Shown here in pieces: positions 9,282 through 18,155 of a DNA stretch of 64,000 nucleotides; within the stretch, counting starts at the first letter, position 1, and the number at the start of each line of letters is the position of its first letter. The notes under the pieces are model-generated. The model made no database searches. It saw nothing but the letters and a program-made list of their open reading frames with translations, and was not told the origin of the DNA. A program made the position numbers and the translations under genes. Source of the DNA: Costertonia aggregata (GTDB lineage: Bacteria > Bacteroidota > Bacteroidia > Flavobacteriales > Flavobacteriaceae); NCBI RefSeq assembly GCF_013402795.1, contig NZ_CP058595.1, positions 2,706,001 to 2,770,000 on the forward strand, given 5' to 3'.

Positions 9282-9426
9282 ATAGTGAAAGTTTTTTTTG
9301 TGCGACACTCGATTGTGTTGTATCGTTCGGTATTATGATGTCAATATCATTGCTGTCGTCATAGTCGCAACTCGCTATGGCAATTAAAAAACCCAACAAT
9401 ACGGCAAGAACAAATATCTTTTTCAT
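9280..9426 (-). CDS. Small acidic lipoprotein (48 residues), function unknown
   Basis: Translated by eye on the minus strand: ATG at 9426, TAA at 9280-9282. It begins MKKIFVLAVLLGF, a hydrophobic signal segment, and has a lipobox IAS-Cys20 followed by an Asp-rich tail (DYDDSNDIDIII) and about 20 more residues. The composition is that of a real secreted peptide rather than a chance frame. It is convergent with the M13 peptidase gene and shares its terminator. Function unknown. Confidence 0.65.
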   Translation of the reverse strand: MKKIFVLAVLLGFLIAIASCDYDDSNDIDIIIPNDTTQSSVAQKKLSL

Positions 9427-9538
9427 ACGATACTACATTTGACGTTACAATTCTACTTCTTTATACTAACGTGGGATTCGGGTATTTCTTATTTGCGTTT
9501 CAGGTTAAAATACTTACCTTTTATCAAAACAACCGATT

Positions 9539-11275
9539 ATGGTAAAATATCTATCTTTTTTCCTATGCTTTGTTTCTCTATGTTCCGGGTGCAATTCTTC
9601 GTTTGACAATACATCCGATTTAACCATAAAAGTATCTTTTTCAGATACAGTCGGTAAAAATGCATTGGACGGGCGATTATTGTTATTGCTCTCTGATGAT
9701 TTTGGGGACGAACCTAGATTTCAAATCAACGACGGTTTGAACACGCAACTAGTTTTTGGCATGAATGTGGATAACCTAAAACCTGGTGAATCCAAGACGT
9801 TCAATTCTGAAATTTTTGGTTATCCTTACCCAAAGTTGTCCGAAATCCCACCAGGGGAATATAACGTTCAAGCACTGTTACATGTATATGAGACGTTTAA
9901 CCTATCTACCGGGCAGACCGTTAAATTGCCAATGGATAATGGCGAAGGTCAAAAATGGAACAGATCACCGGGTAATCTCTATAGTGAACCTTTCAAAATA
10001 ACAATATCCGAAAATGGTTCCCTAAATATTAATGTGACCATGGATAAAATCATTCCCCCGATAAAAGAGCCAGCGGATACCGAGTGGATTAAACATATTA
10101 AGGTAAAGTCAGAAAAATTATCTAAATTTTGGGGTAAGGATATATATCTAGGAGCTCATGTACTCCTTCCCAAAGGATTTGACGAACATCCCGAAGCCAA
10201 ATATCCATTGATGATTTTTCACGGACATTTTCCTAGCGATTTCGGTGGGTTTAGAACCACATCACCCGACCCGAACATGAAACCTGAATATTCTGAGCGG
10301 TTTGGAGTGGAAGGTTACAATATTGTTCAGGAACAAGAGGCTTATGATTTTTATAAACGTTGGAACGAGCCCGATTTTCCTAGAATGTTGATTGTTGAAA
10401 TTCAGCATCCGACACCATATTATGATGATTCGTATGCGGTAAATTCGGCGAGCCAAGGCCCATATGGTGATGCAATTACCTATGAGCTCATTCCCGAAAT
10501 CGAAAAACAGTTCAGGGGCTTGGGAGAAGGCTGGTCACGTTTTTTATATGGTGGTTCAACAGGGGGTTGGGAAGCATTGGCAGTGCAGGTAAAATATCCT
10601 GATGAATATAATGGTTGTTTTGCGGCTTGTCCAGACCCCATAGATTTTAGGGCCTATTGCCTTACCAATATTTATGAGGATAAAAATGCCTATTACTACG
10701 ATAGCGACCACAAAACCTTGGAAGTTCCCAGCCATAGGAATTACTTGGGCCAAATACAGTCTACTTTACGACAGGGTAATCATTTGGAACTGGTTCTGGG
10801 CGATAAATCAAGATCAGGTCAGCAGTGGGATATTTGGGAAGCTACTTACTCGCCTCAAGGCGAAGATGGCTATCCGGTAAGGATTTGGGATAAAAAAACG
10901 GGTGAGATTGACCATAACGTAGCCGAATACTGGAAAGAAAATTATGATTTGAGGTATATTTTGGAACGTGATTGGGATAAATTAGGTGATAACCTTGAAG
11001 GAAAAATCCATATTTACTGCGGTGATATGGATAACTACTACTTGAATAATGCGGTGTATTTGATGGAAGACTTTTTGGAAAGTACTACGGACCCATACTA
11101 CGAGGGCGAAGTATTGTATGGTGATAGAGCGGAACATTGCTGGAACGGAGACCCTGAATTGCCCAATCACATTACCAGAATGCGCTACAATACCATGTAT
11201 GTTCCTAAAATTATGAAACGTATTGCAGAAAGTGCGCCCAAAGGAGCTGATTTGACCAGTTGGCTGTATGAGTAG
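9539..11275 (+). CDS. Esterase-like alpha/beta hydrolase-fold lipoprotein
   Basis: 578 residues. Lipoprotein signal (Cys18 in LCSGC), then about 180 residues of beta-rich N-terminal domain, then an esterase-D-like alpha/beta hydrolase domain. The nucleophile elbow is YGGSTGGW (Ser340), and RAEHCW (His533) is a plausible catalytic histidine. Such proteins hydrolyse acyl or feruloyl esters or act on small exported substrates; the actual substrate is not readable. It lies upstream of a DUF1080 gene and an exported sugar-type dehydrogenase, but a terminator separates them, so shared function is only suggested. A TACCTTTT box at about 9512 may be its promoter. Confidence 0.85.
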   Translation: MVKYLSFFLCFVSLCSGCNSSFDNTSDLTIKVSFSDTVGKNALDGRLLLLLSDDFGDEPRFQINDGLNTQLVFGMNVDNLKPGESKTFNSEIFGYPYPKLSEIPPGEYNVQALLHVYETFNLSTGQTVKLPMDNGEGQKWNRSPGNLYSEPFKITISENGSLNINVTMDKIIPPIKEPADTEWIKHIKVKSEKLSKFWGKDIYLGAHVLLPKGFDEHPEAKYPLMIFHGHFPSDFGGFRTTSPDPNMKPEYSERFGVEGYNIVQEQEAYDFYKRWNEPDFPRMLIVEIQHPTPYYDDSYAVNSASQGPYGDAITYELIPEIEKQFRGLGEGWSRFLYGGSTGGWEALAVQVKYPDEYNGCFAACPDPIDFRAYCLTNIYEDKNAYYYDSDHKTLEVPSHRNYLGQIQSTLRQGNHLELVLGDKSRSGQQWDIWEATYSPQGEDGYPVRIWDKKTGEIDHNVAEYWKENYDLRYILERDWDKLGDNLEGKIHIYCGDMDNYYLNNAVYLMEDFLESTTDPYYEGEVLYGDRAEHCWNGDPELPNHITRMRYNTMYVPKIMKRIAESAPKGADLTSWLYE

Positions 11276-11375
11276 CTGTAATTATGGCTAAATGAAAAAA
11301 GTAATTGGTCCTCATTTAGGATTTGGGTAAACAAAAGGGTTCAATTTTGAGTGTAGTTGTATGTGCGGCTGGTAT

Positions 11376-11399
11376 ATCCTAAAAATAGGATGTTTTTTT
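11376..11399 (+). terminator. Terminator after the esterase-like gene
   Basis: ATCCTA, loop AAAA, TAGGAT, then G and a run of seven T. The stem is short and AT-rich, so it may be weak. It lies 100 nt after the stop codon. Confidence 0.6.
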
Positions 11400-11579
11400 C
11401 GGATCAAGATTATGTACTTCGATTATTCTTAGAGCATAATGATTAGCCAATCTATCAGATACGCTGCTATTCATGTCTTCAAAAGTGTCGAAATGGGACA
11501 TAATTTTAAATCTTAAAAAATTATAATTAGATTCAATGTACCAATTGGGTGTTCCGATAGCCGAAAACTTAAAAACCAT
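11379..11579 (-). CDS. Doubtful small ORF (66 residues)
   Basis: An ATG at 11579 opens 66 codons whose composition looks protein-like (for example MSHFDTFEDMNSSVSDRLANH) and the frame stays open upstream. Against it, its stop codon sits inside the plus-strand terminator hairpin, there is no recognisable family, and no promoter box is visible. I list it as possible only. Confidence 0.2.
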   Translation of the reverse strand: MVFKFSAIGTPNWYIESNYNFLRFKIMSHFDTFEDMNSSVSDRLANHYALRIIEVHNLDPKKTSYF

Positions 11580-11592
11580 TACATAAACAGAA

Positions 11593-12390
11593 ATGAAAAA
11601 AATAGGATTTCTTTTAATTTGTTTGATTGCATTTACCTCATGCAAGACCGAAAACAAAAGGACAGAAAGCTTGGTTGATGAAACTATTCAAGAAAATAGA
11701 GCTTCCGATGAATGGACATATCTTTTTGACGGTACAAGTACCAAAGGCTGGCGCGGGTATAACGCAAAAGTGCTGCCTCCGGGATGGATTATTGAAGATA
11801 GTACTTTGACCTTTAAAACAGATTTGGGCCTTGAACAGGATTATAAAGGTGGTAAGGACATTATCTATGCCGCTGAAGAGTTCGACAATTTTGAATTCTA
11901 TTTGGAATGGAAAATACCCGAAGGCGGTAATAGTGGTATTTTTTATCACGTAAAAGAAGGGTATGACAGTCCGCCCGTGGTCGCACCCGAATATCAGCTT
12001 ATCGATGATTTGGGCTATGCAAAAATACATGACCTTACAGCTTATAACTTAAGTTTAGGATATACCGAAAAGCCAAATGAGCTAAAACCTTTACAGCAAA
12101 CAGGCTCTGATTATGCCATGCATGCCGCCAATGCTTCACAAAAAGTGCTTCACCCTGCCGGAGAGTGGAACTCCTCAAAAATTATATTTACCCCGAAAAA
12201 AGTAGAGCATTGGTTAAACGGGAAGAAAATATTGTCTTTTATACCTTGGGATGAAGCTTGGTACGAAAAGAAAAATTCCGATAAATGGCAGAACAGTCCA
12301 GATTACGGGAAATACAAAACGGGCTTTATAGGGTTGCAAGATCATGCAAGCCCCATTTGGTTCAAGAACATAAAAATCAGGAAACTATAA
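11593..12390 (+). CDS. DUF1080 lipoprotein (3-keto-disaccharide hydrolase / keto-glycoside lyase type)
   Basis: 265 residues. Lipobox at Cys17 (AFTSC). The jelly-roll DUF1080 domain begins WTYLFDGTSTKGWRGY and includes GGNSGIFYHVKEG, APEYQLIDD and GLQDHASPIWFKNIKIR, all typical of the family. Some members act on 3-keto sugars produced by an exported dehydrogenase, cleaving the glycosidic bond by elimination or hydration. An exported Gfo/Idh/MocA oxidoreductase follows after 12 bp, which fits that pathway. It acts in the periplasm or at the surface. Confidence 0.93.
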   Translation: MKKIGFLLICLIAFTSCKTENKRTESLVDETIQENRASDEWTYLFDGTSTKGWRGYNAKVLPPGWIIEDSTLTFKTDLGLEQDYKGGKDIIYAAEEFDNFEFYLEWKIPEGGNSGIFYHVKEGYDSPPVVAPEYQLIDDLGYAKIHDLTAYNLSLGYTEKPNELKPLQQTGSDYAMHAANASQKVLHPAGEWNSSKIIFTPKKVEHWLNGKKILSFIPWDEAWYEKKNSDKWQNSPDYGKYKTGFIGLQDHASPIWFKNIKIRKL

Positions 12391-12402
12391 TATAAATACG
12401 TA

Positions 12403-13839
12403 ATGAATAAACGGGAATTTATAAAAAATGCAGCAGCTATGTCATCCCTTGCCCTTTTACCTTCAAGCATTTGGGCCATTTCAAAAAGTAAAAAGCGGCT
12501 GCGTGTTGCACATATCGGGGTAGGTAATATGGGTGCCGAAGACTTAAAGGCAATTTCGTCGCACAATCTCGTAGATGTGGTCGCCCTTTGCGATGTGGAT
12601 GCCGATAATTTGGCAGCGGCTCATAAAGAGCATCCCAAAGCAAAAACTTTTAAAGATTACAGGGTGCTTCTAAAAGAAATGGATAAGAGTATTGATGCCA
12701 TAGTAGTTTCCACACCGGATCATACCCACGCTCCTGCATCGATGATGGCAATGCAGATGAATAAAGCCGTATACTGTCAAAAACCTTTGACCCACCACGT
12801 ATCGGAAGCTAGAGCCATGAGTAAATTGGCAAAAGAAAAAGGATTGATAACCCAAATGGGTATTCAAGTGCATTCGTTTTATGACTATAAACTAGCTACT
12901 TTATTGATTCAATCGGGTATTATAGGTAAAGTGAAGGCCGTTCATGCCTGGTCCCCAAAAAATTGGGGCTACGATGGCCCAATACCTGAAGGTAGTGATA
13001 CCGTACCGAGTAACTTGGACTGGAACCTTTGGTTGGGAACATCTACGGACAAACCTTATAAGAAAGGGTTCTACCACCCTGGTAACTGGAGAAAATTGGT
13101 AGACTACGGTTGTGGAACCTTGGGGGATATGGGGGTTCATATTTTTGATACGCCTTACAATGCTTTGGCCTTGGATGTTCCCAAGACCATAGTTAATAAT
13201 TGTAGAACACCGAATGGCTTCGGATTTCCGGAAAGCAATGTGGTCACCTATGAATTTCCGGGAACCGAATACACGACCGAAGAATTTAAATGGACTTGGT
13301 ACGACGGTCCTGGAGCACCCAAGGTAGATCATGAAGATTTACGGTTGCCGGACGCCGAAAGTATGTACAGGGAAAAAGAACAGAATACGGCTGAGGCATC
13401 TATAGAAGATAAAATGTCTTTAAAAACAAAAGCGACCGCCAAAGGAAAACTCCCTGAACAAGGTGCCATGTTCGTTGGTGAGGAAGGGCGCTTGTTATTG
13501 CCCCATTTTATGGAGCTTCCCAAAAAAATAGTTGATGGGAAATATGTAGATATTTCCAATGAAATTTCAAATATTGAAAAAGAGCATCGTATGGGTAAAC
13601 CCATACGTGACTACGAATCTGAAGGGCCAAAGCATTACCATCAATTTGTGGATGCTTGTTTGGGCAAAGCACAGTGTAGCGCACCTTTTTCCTATGCGTC
13701 CCGTTTGACCGAAACCATTCTTTTAGGCGTCATTGCCGGGCGTTTTCCAAATCAAACCTTACATTGGGACAGTAAAAATGCAAAATTCGCCGAGGAAGAA
13801 GCCAATCAATATTTAGATGCTCCTTATCGTAATTTTTAA
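12403..13839 (+). CDS. Exported Gfo/Idh/MocA-family oxidoreductase
   Basis: 478 residues. The N-terminus MNKREFIKNAAAMSS resembles the Tat-type leaders common in this Bacteroidota subfamily, with KR in place of RR. A Rossmann fold follows (RVAHIGVGNMG, residues 34-44), with the CDVDADN segment and the signature YCQKPLTHH (Lys127). The C-terminal alpha/beta domain is complete. Relatives dehydrogenate sugars, often at C3, with a tightly bound NAD(P). The pairing with DUF1080 12 bp upstream supports a 3-keto-sugar route. Substrate not determined. Confidence 0.93.
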   Translation: MNKREFIKNAAAMSSLALLPSSIWAISKSKKRLRVAHIGVGNMGAEDLKAISSHNLVDVVALCDVDADNLAAAHKEHPKAKTFKDYRVLLKEMDKSIDAIVVSTPDHTHAPASMMAMQMNKAVYCQKPLTHHVSEARAMSKLAKEKGLITQMGIQVHSFYDYKLATLLIQSGIIGKVKAVHAWSPKNWGYDGPIPEGSDTVPSNLDWNLWLGTSTDKPYKKGFYHPGNWRKLVDYGCGTLGDMGVHIFDTPYNALALDVPKTIVNNCRTPNGFGFPESNVVTYEFPGTEYTTEEFKWTWYDGPGAPKVDHEDLRLPDAESMYREKEQNTAEASIEDKMSLKTKATAKGKLPEQGAMFVGEEGRLLLPHFMELPKKIVDGKYVDISNEISNIEKEHRMGKPIRDYESEGPKHYHQFVDACLGKAQCSAPFSYASRLTETILLGVIAGRFPNQTLHWDSKNAKFAEEEANQYLDAPYRNF

Positions 13840-13865
13840 GGGGTATTATTCAATATTTTAGCATT

Positions 13866-14051
13866 ATGAACATCAAGAAAATAATTATACAAGCTATGGT
13901 GGGTGCTATCCTTTTTACCATTATTTCGGTAATTCTTGAGAAAGAATACACCCAAGACGTGATTTTGTCAAAAGCTGGAAATGGATTGATGTTCGGTGTT
14001 CTCTATGGCATATTCATATGGGCGCGGCAAAAATTCAGTAGTAAGGAATAG
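13866..14051 (+). CDS. Small membrane protein, function unknown
   Basis: 61 residues with two hydrophobic helices (about 8-23 and 39-52) and basic ends. It starts 26 bp after the oxidoreductase gene, on the same strand, so it may be the last gene of that unit. No family recognised. Confidence 0.7.
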   Translation: MNIKKIIIQAMVGAILFTIISVILEKEYTQDVILSKAGNGLMFGVLYGIFIWARQKFSSKE

Positions 14052-14076
14052 TACATGCCTATTTTAAGAAAAGCGC

Positions 14077-14502
14077 TTATTTTGCGAATAATTGCTTGAT
14101 GTCCTTAAAAGCCTTGAACTCTAGAGCGTTACCTGCCGGATCTAGAAAAAACATAGTAGCCTGCTCGCCCACTTCACCTTCAAAACGAATGTACGGCTCA
14201 ATGACAAATTGTATATTTTTTGATTTTAACTCGTTGGCAAAGGATTGAAACGTGTCCCAAGGCAAAACAACACCATAATGGGGTACGGGAACATTCTGGC
14301 CGTCTACCGGGTTGTGATGTAAACTATCTGTTTCTGATTTAGGTTTGTAGTGAATGACCAATTGATGCCCGAAAAGATTAAAATCTACCCAATGGTCACT
14401 ACTCCTACCTTCTTCACAATTCAATATTTCCCTATAAAAAGTGCGGCATTCGCTTAAATTGTGAACGGGTATCGCAATATGGAAGGGACTTACGTTTTGC
14501 AT
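14077..14502 (-). CDS. VOC (glyoxalase-fold) family protein
   Basis: 141 residues. Starts [21 protein letters not shown], the usual beta-alpha-beta of the vicinal oxygen chelate fold, with candidate metal ligands His8, His51 and Glu133 (GNALEFKAF). The family covers glyoxalases, dioxygenases and resistance proteins, so the reaction is open. It lies 31 bp after the alpha/beta hydrolase gene on the same strand. Confidence 0.88.
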   Translation of the reverse strand: MQNVSPFHIAIPVHNLSECRTFYREILNCEEGRSSDHWVDFNLFGHQLVIHYKPKSETDSLHHNPVDGQNVPVPHYGVVLPWDTFQSFANELKSKNIQFVIEPYIRFEGEVGEQATMFFLDPAGNALEFKAFKDIKQLFAK

Positions 14503-14533
14503 AATAGTATGTTTGTTTAAAAATACTTTTTTC

Positions 14534-15373
14534 TCAGGACTTTAGAAAACGTATTATTTTGTCGTTAACGTCGTCTTGATGCATTGAATGTCCTAAACCT
14601 TTGGTAGTCACGAGCTGACTCCCTTTCCAATTTTTGTGAACCGCGACTGAATTATGATAAGGTGTAATAGGATCCGATGAATCATGAAAAAGAATTCCCT
14701 TTTTGGTATTTTTTAGTGCAAAACTAGCTGTTGAAAATTCCTTGAACGTAAAACCAAACCTGTTTTTGATATAGGCTTCCAGACCGTTCAAGACACGTTT
14801 GTTCAAACCTAAAAGGTTTTCGTAATGTGTCATAAGTTCATGAAATTCCGAAGGAGCCCCGATAGTGACCAGCTTATCCACTTTTGATTGGGGATGCAAA
14901 TATTGATTGTACATTATGGTCATACCACCTACCGAGTGGCCTATAAGATATTTTGGCTCGTAGATTTCGATCATTGATTGAAGTGCCTTTTCATATAAGG
15001 GAACGTATAGATATTTCCCCGAGGAGTAACCGTGCCCGGGCGCATCGAAAGCAATGATATTAAAATCGGCCTCCTTCAGTTTTTTTATAAGATTTCGCCA
15101 TCTAAATACATTGCTTTCCCAACCGTGAACCAATAAAACGGTCTCTTTGGAACCCTGCCAACGGTAGGATTGTATTTTATGATTTTCAATCGTATGCACT
15201 TTGTCTTTGGCGGTATCCAAAAACTCTTTTTGTACCGGTAATACTTTTCCTTTTCGTATGGTACAAAAAACATGAAAGGCCTTGTTGGCAGCCATATCTT
15301 TCGAAAAAAGGGAAAGCATATTAAGGTAAGTACCGTACAGTTTGGGCAAAAGGCGATTGATCAATCTTTTCAT
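14534..15373 (-). CDS. Alpha/beta hydrolase
   Basis: 279 residues. Oxyanion segment [18 protein letters not shown], nucleophile elbow IGHSVGGM (Ser147), acid in [10 protein letters not shown] and catalytic His in KGLGHSMHQ. No signal peptide. The gene is divergent from an HxlR regulator, with a 15-bp palindrome 15 nt upstream of its start, so the regulator probably controls it. The natural substrate is unknown; HxlR neighbours are often detoxification enzymes. Confidence 0.92.
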   Translation of the reverse strand: MKRLINRLLPKLYGTYLNMLSLFSKDMAANKAFHVFCTIRKGKVLPVQKEFLDTAKDKVHTIENHKIQSYRWQGSKETVLLVHGWESNVFRWRNLIKKLKEADFNIIAFDAPGHGYSSGKYLYVPLYEKALQSMIEIYEPKYLIGHSVGGMTIMYNQYLHPQSKVDKLVTIGAPSEFHELMTHYENLLGLNKRVLNGLEAYIKNRFGFTFKEFSTASFALKNTKKGILFHDSSDPITPYHNSVAVHKNWKGSQLVTTKGLGHSMHQDDVNDKIIRFLKS

Positions 15374-15388
15374 GCGTGGTAAAATTTG

Positions 15389-15403
15389 GTTACTTTAAGT
15401 AAC
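15389..15403. promoter_or_regulatory. Candidate HxlR operator 1
   Basis: GTTACTT-T-AAGTAAC, a perfect 7-1-7 inverted repeat between the divergent hydrolase and HxlR genes. The TTAC...GTAA core resembles the TACT...AGTA operators of the YodB/HypR branch of HxlR regulators. Confidence 0.5.
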
Positions 15404-15424
15404 TTAGTTTTTATTTTAAACTAA
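15404..15424. promoter_or_regulatory. Second inverted repeat in the HxlR divergent region
   Basis: TTAGTTT, 7 nt, AAACTAA, directly next to operator candidate 1 and just upstream of a TATCTTTT box (15433-15440) that could be the regulator's -7 element. Confidence 0.35.
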
Positions 15425-15455
15425 AAATACATTATCTTTTTCTTTCTTAAAAGAG

Positions 15456-15902
15456 GTGTCGAAAATAACATCAAGTACCCATATGGAAACTGTTACTGAA
15501 AATCAAAAAGTTAAGGTCGCAAAAAAAATAAAAAAAATGTTCGGGCATATTGATGTTCGTAATGCCGAATACTGTCCCATACGTGATGTAATGGCTTTGG
15601 CTTCGGATAAATGGAGCATACTCATTATCCTTTATTTGGGATACTATCCTGTGCTGAGGTTCAATAAACTCAAAAAATACGTATATGGTATATCGGGCAA
15701 GGTTTTGAGCGAACGCTTAAAAATGTTGGAAGCGGACGGATATATTTCACGCACCATGTACCCAGAAGTACCTGTACGGGTAGAATATGGTTTGACCGGC
15801 TTTGGTCATTCGTATCTACTAAAACTATTGGATTTAACTGAGTGGATAACGGCTTATAGCGATACTGTGATAAAAAACAGGAAAAAATTCAAAAAGCCAT
15901 AA
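15456..15902 (+). CDS. HxlR-family transcriptional regulator
   Basis: Winged-helix protein with the family signature YCPIRDVMALASDKWSILIILYL and FNKLKKYVYGISGKVLSERLKMLEADGYI. The longest frame starts with GTG at 15456; an ATG at 15483 removes nine residues and still leaves the whole domain, so the start is uncertain. The Cys in the CPI motif is the redox-sensing Cys in characterised relatives. It is divergent from the alpha/beta hydrolase and VOC genes, its likely targets. Confidence 0.92.
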   Translation: MSKITSSTHMETVTENQKVKVAKKIKKMFGHIDVRNAEYCPIRDVMALASDKWSILIILYLGYYPVLRFNKLKKYVYGISGKVLSERLKMLEADGYISRTMYPEVPVRVEYGLTGFGHSYLLKLLDLTEWITAYSDTVIKNRKKFKKP

Positions 15903-15972
15903 AACACATTATTCAAAGTTAATCGAGGACAGTAGCTTTGGGTTATATTTTTATAAATGGTCAACTATGAAT

Positions 15973-16521
15973 TCAATCCCAACCTACCATCATATATTTT
16001 ATTTTGGCCGCATCCGGTATTTGAACCGCTTCAATATTCGTACTGGACGAATATCGTAGGCTTGAGGGTAATTCACTTTTATCTATCGTAAAATAAACAT
16101 CACTATCATTCAAAAGAATAACCACATTGTTCATAGATGTGATTACCTTTTTTATTTGATAGTTATCCTCGATGTCTTTAAAAGTGCTGTTGAGGTGTAT
16201 CCCTTTTTCGGTTTTAAAACGTGGGTCGTGTATACGAATATTATCTATGGTAGGTATACTATCCTTGCTTGGCGTTAAAGTCAATAATTGTTTGCCCCCT
16301 TTTTCATATACTAGAACTTTTCTTCCCAAATCGCCTAAACGTATCTTTGATGTATCGCGTACTATGGAGTCATCAGCATAAATAATATCCAAATCGCGAT
16401 GTAAACTGCTCTTGTCGAGCTTGCCCACACTTTCTTTTGTAATCAAAAAAGTAGTATCCTTCTCTTGTTTGCAACCAAATGCCAAAAGAGTCACGATAAG
16501 AATAGCTGTATATTTCTTCAT
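15973..16521 (-). CDS. Lipoprotein of unknown function
   Basis: 182 residues. Lipobox LAFG-Cys17, then a beta-rich soluble domain containing GDLGRKVLVYEKGGKQLLTL. No family recognised. It lies 25 bp after the YjgR-like ATPase gene on the same strand. Confidence 0.75.
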   Translation of the reverse strand: MKKYTAILIVTLLAFGCKQEKDTTFLITKESVGKLDKSSLHRDLDIIYADDSIVRDTSKIRLGDLGRKVLVYEKGGKQLLTLTPSKDSIPTIDNIRIHDPRFKTEKGIHLNSTFKDIEDNYQIKKVITSMNNVVILLNDSDVYFTIDKSELPSSLRYSSSTNIEAVQIPDAAKIKYMMVGWD

Positions 16522-16546
16522 AAGTGGTTTTTTATGGTTTGTAGCA

Positions 16547-18049
16547 TTATCTGAGAACTTTTTTTAATACACCTAGCACACCACGAATAAAGGTGGCACT
16601 GGTCAGTACTTTTATAACGGGATTTTGTCTTGTACTGGTTCTTCTTCGGCTCGTGGTTCTAGGTTTGGATTTTTCTTTTTCTGCCAGGGCCTCTGCTTTT
16701 TCAATTTTTTCGTTCAATATTTCATAGGCACTTTCACGATCTATGACATCATTGTATTTTTTGACCAAATGGGATTTTTTTATGACCGATTTTAGTTCCG
16801 TGTCGGTAAGAACATCCATACGGCTCATTGGTGCCCTCAAAAGAGTGGCCGCCAATGGTGTGGGCCGCCCTTTTTCGTCCAAAGCGGATATTAAGGCCTC
16901 ACCAATTCCCAAGGCGGTGAGTACTTCTTTAGTATCGTAATATTCGGATATGGGGTAATTTTCCGCAGTGAGCTTTATCGCTTTCCTGTCTCGTGCCGTG
17001 AAAGCCCTTAGGGCATGCTGTACTTTTAGGCCCAATTGCGCCAATACCTCGTTGGGGACATCGGTCGGGTTTTGGGTCACAAAATAAAGCCCGATACCTT
17101 TGGAGCGTATCAATTTTACGATGCCTTCTATTTGATCTAACAATGCTTTTGATGCTTCCTTAAAAATCAAATGCGCTTCATCTATAAATAGGATAAGTTC
17201 TGGCCTATCGCTATCGCCCTGCTCGGGAAACGTACTGTAAATCTCTGCCAACAAACTCAACATGAACGTGGAAAAGAGTTTGGGCCTATCCTGTATATCG
17301 GTTAAACGAATAATGTTTATATATCCCTTTCCGTTTTCATCAATTCGAGTGAGATCGTCGACATCAAAAGATTTTTCGCCAAAGAACAAGTCCGCTCCTT
17401 GCTGCTCCATTTCAATTATTTTTCTCAAAATCGTTCCGGTAGAACTGGTAGAGATTCTTCCATAGTCTTTGGTGAATTCAGCTTTTCCCGCTCCCGTGGC
17501 ATATTGCAATACCTTTTTGAAATCCTTTAAATCCAATAGGGGAAGCTTATGGTCATCACAATATTTGAAAACTACGGCTACTATACCTTCCTGTGTCTCG
17601 GTTAAGTCTAAAATTCGGGATAAGAGTGTGGGACCAAATTCCGACACCGTGGCTCTTAACTTTACACCATCTTGTTCGGAAAGGGACAAAATCTCAACAG
17701 GAAAACCTTTGGCTTCGAACGGGAGCCCGATCTTGGCATGGCGCTCATCGATTTTTGGATGCCCAGGACTGGGTTGGGCAATGCCGCTCAAATCACCTTT
17801 TAAATCCATCAGCAACACAGGGACCCCTTTTTCCGATAGGTTTTCTGCCAATACTTGAAGAGTCTTGGTTTTTCCAGTACCCGTTGCCCCGGCAATAAGC
17901 CCATGCCTATTTAAGGTTTTCAATGGAATTTTAACATGGGCGTTGGTGACGGCCTCACCATCTAGCATGGCAGCGCCCATGGTTATAAAATCTCCTTTTG
18001 TGGTATAGCCTTTTTCAATATGGGCAAAAAACTGGTCTTGGGTACTCAT
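16547..18049 (-). CDS. HerA/YjgR-like ATPase (DUF853)
   Basis: About 500 residues from the ATG at 18049; a longer frame to 18118 adds only a non-conserved hydrophobic stretch. Walker A GATGTGKTKT (54-63), MDLKGDLSGI just after it, Walker B LILFIDEAHLIF, and arginine-rich ADPase motifs match the YjgR branch of HerA/FtsK-type ATPases. The C-terminus is basic (SRRRTSTRQ). The cellular role of this branch is not established. Confidence 0.9.
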   Translation of the reverse strand: MSTQDQFFAHIEKGYTTKGDFITMGAAMLDGEAVTNAHVKIPLKTLNRHGLIAGATGTGKTKTLQVLAENLSEKGVPVLLMDLKGDLSGIAQPSPGHPKIDERHAKIGLPFEAKGFPVEILSLSEQDGVKLRATVSEFGPTLLSRILDLTETQEGIVAVVFKYCDDHKLPLLDLKDFKKVLQYATGAGKAEFTKDYGRISTSSTGTILRKIIEMEQQGADLFFGEKSFDVDDLTRIDENGKGYINIIRLTDIQDRPKLFSTFMLSLLAEIYSTFPEQGDSDRPELILFIDEAHLIFKEASKALLDQIEGIVKLIRSKGIGLYFVTQNPTDVPNEVLAQLGLKVQHALRAFTARDRKAIKLTAENYPISEYYDTKEVLTALGIGEALISALDEKGRPTPLAATLLRAPMSRMDVLTDTELKSVIKKSHLVKKYNDVIDRESAYEILNEKIEKAEALAEKEKSKPRTTSRRRTSTRQNPVIKVLTSATFIRGVLGVLKKVLR

Positions 18050-18122
18050 GCTGGTTATTTTTGTTAAAAATAAGTGGATTTTTTTTGGTTGAAAAATGAA
18101 ACAGAAGATAATTGCCATACTT

Positions 18123-18151
18123 GTGGGGAAGTAGGGGGAGGCCTATCTTTG
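18123..18151 (+). promoter_or_regulatory. Promoter of queE, probably leaderless
   Basis: TTG (18121-18123), 20 nt, TATCTTTG (18144-18151), then only 4 nt before the ATG. The transcript start should fall on or beside the start codon. Confidence 0.7.
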
Positions 18152-18155
18152 TCAA

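Larger units (their letters stand above)
11276..11592. other. 317-bp gap between the esterase and DUF1080 genes
   Basis: Contains a plus-strand terminator (11376-11399) and a dubious minus-strand reading frame (11379-11579). I see no clear promoter for the downstream gene. Confidence 0.6.
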
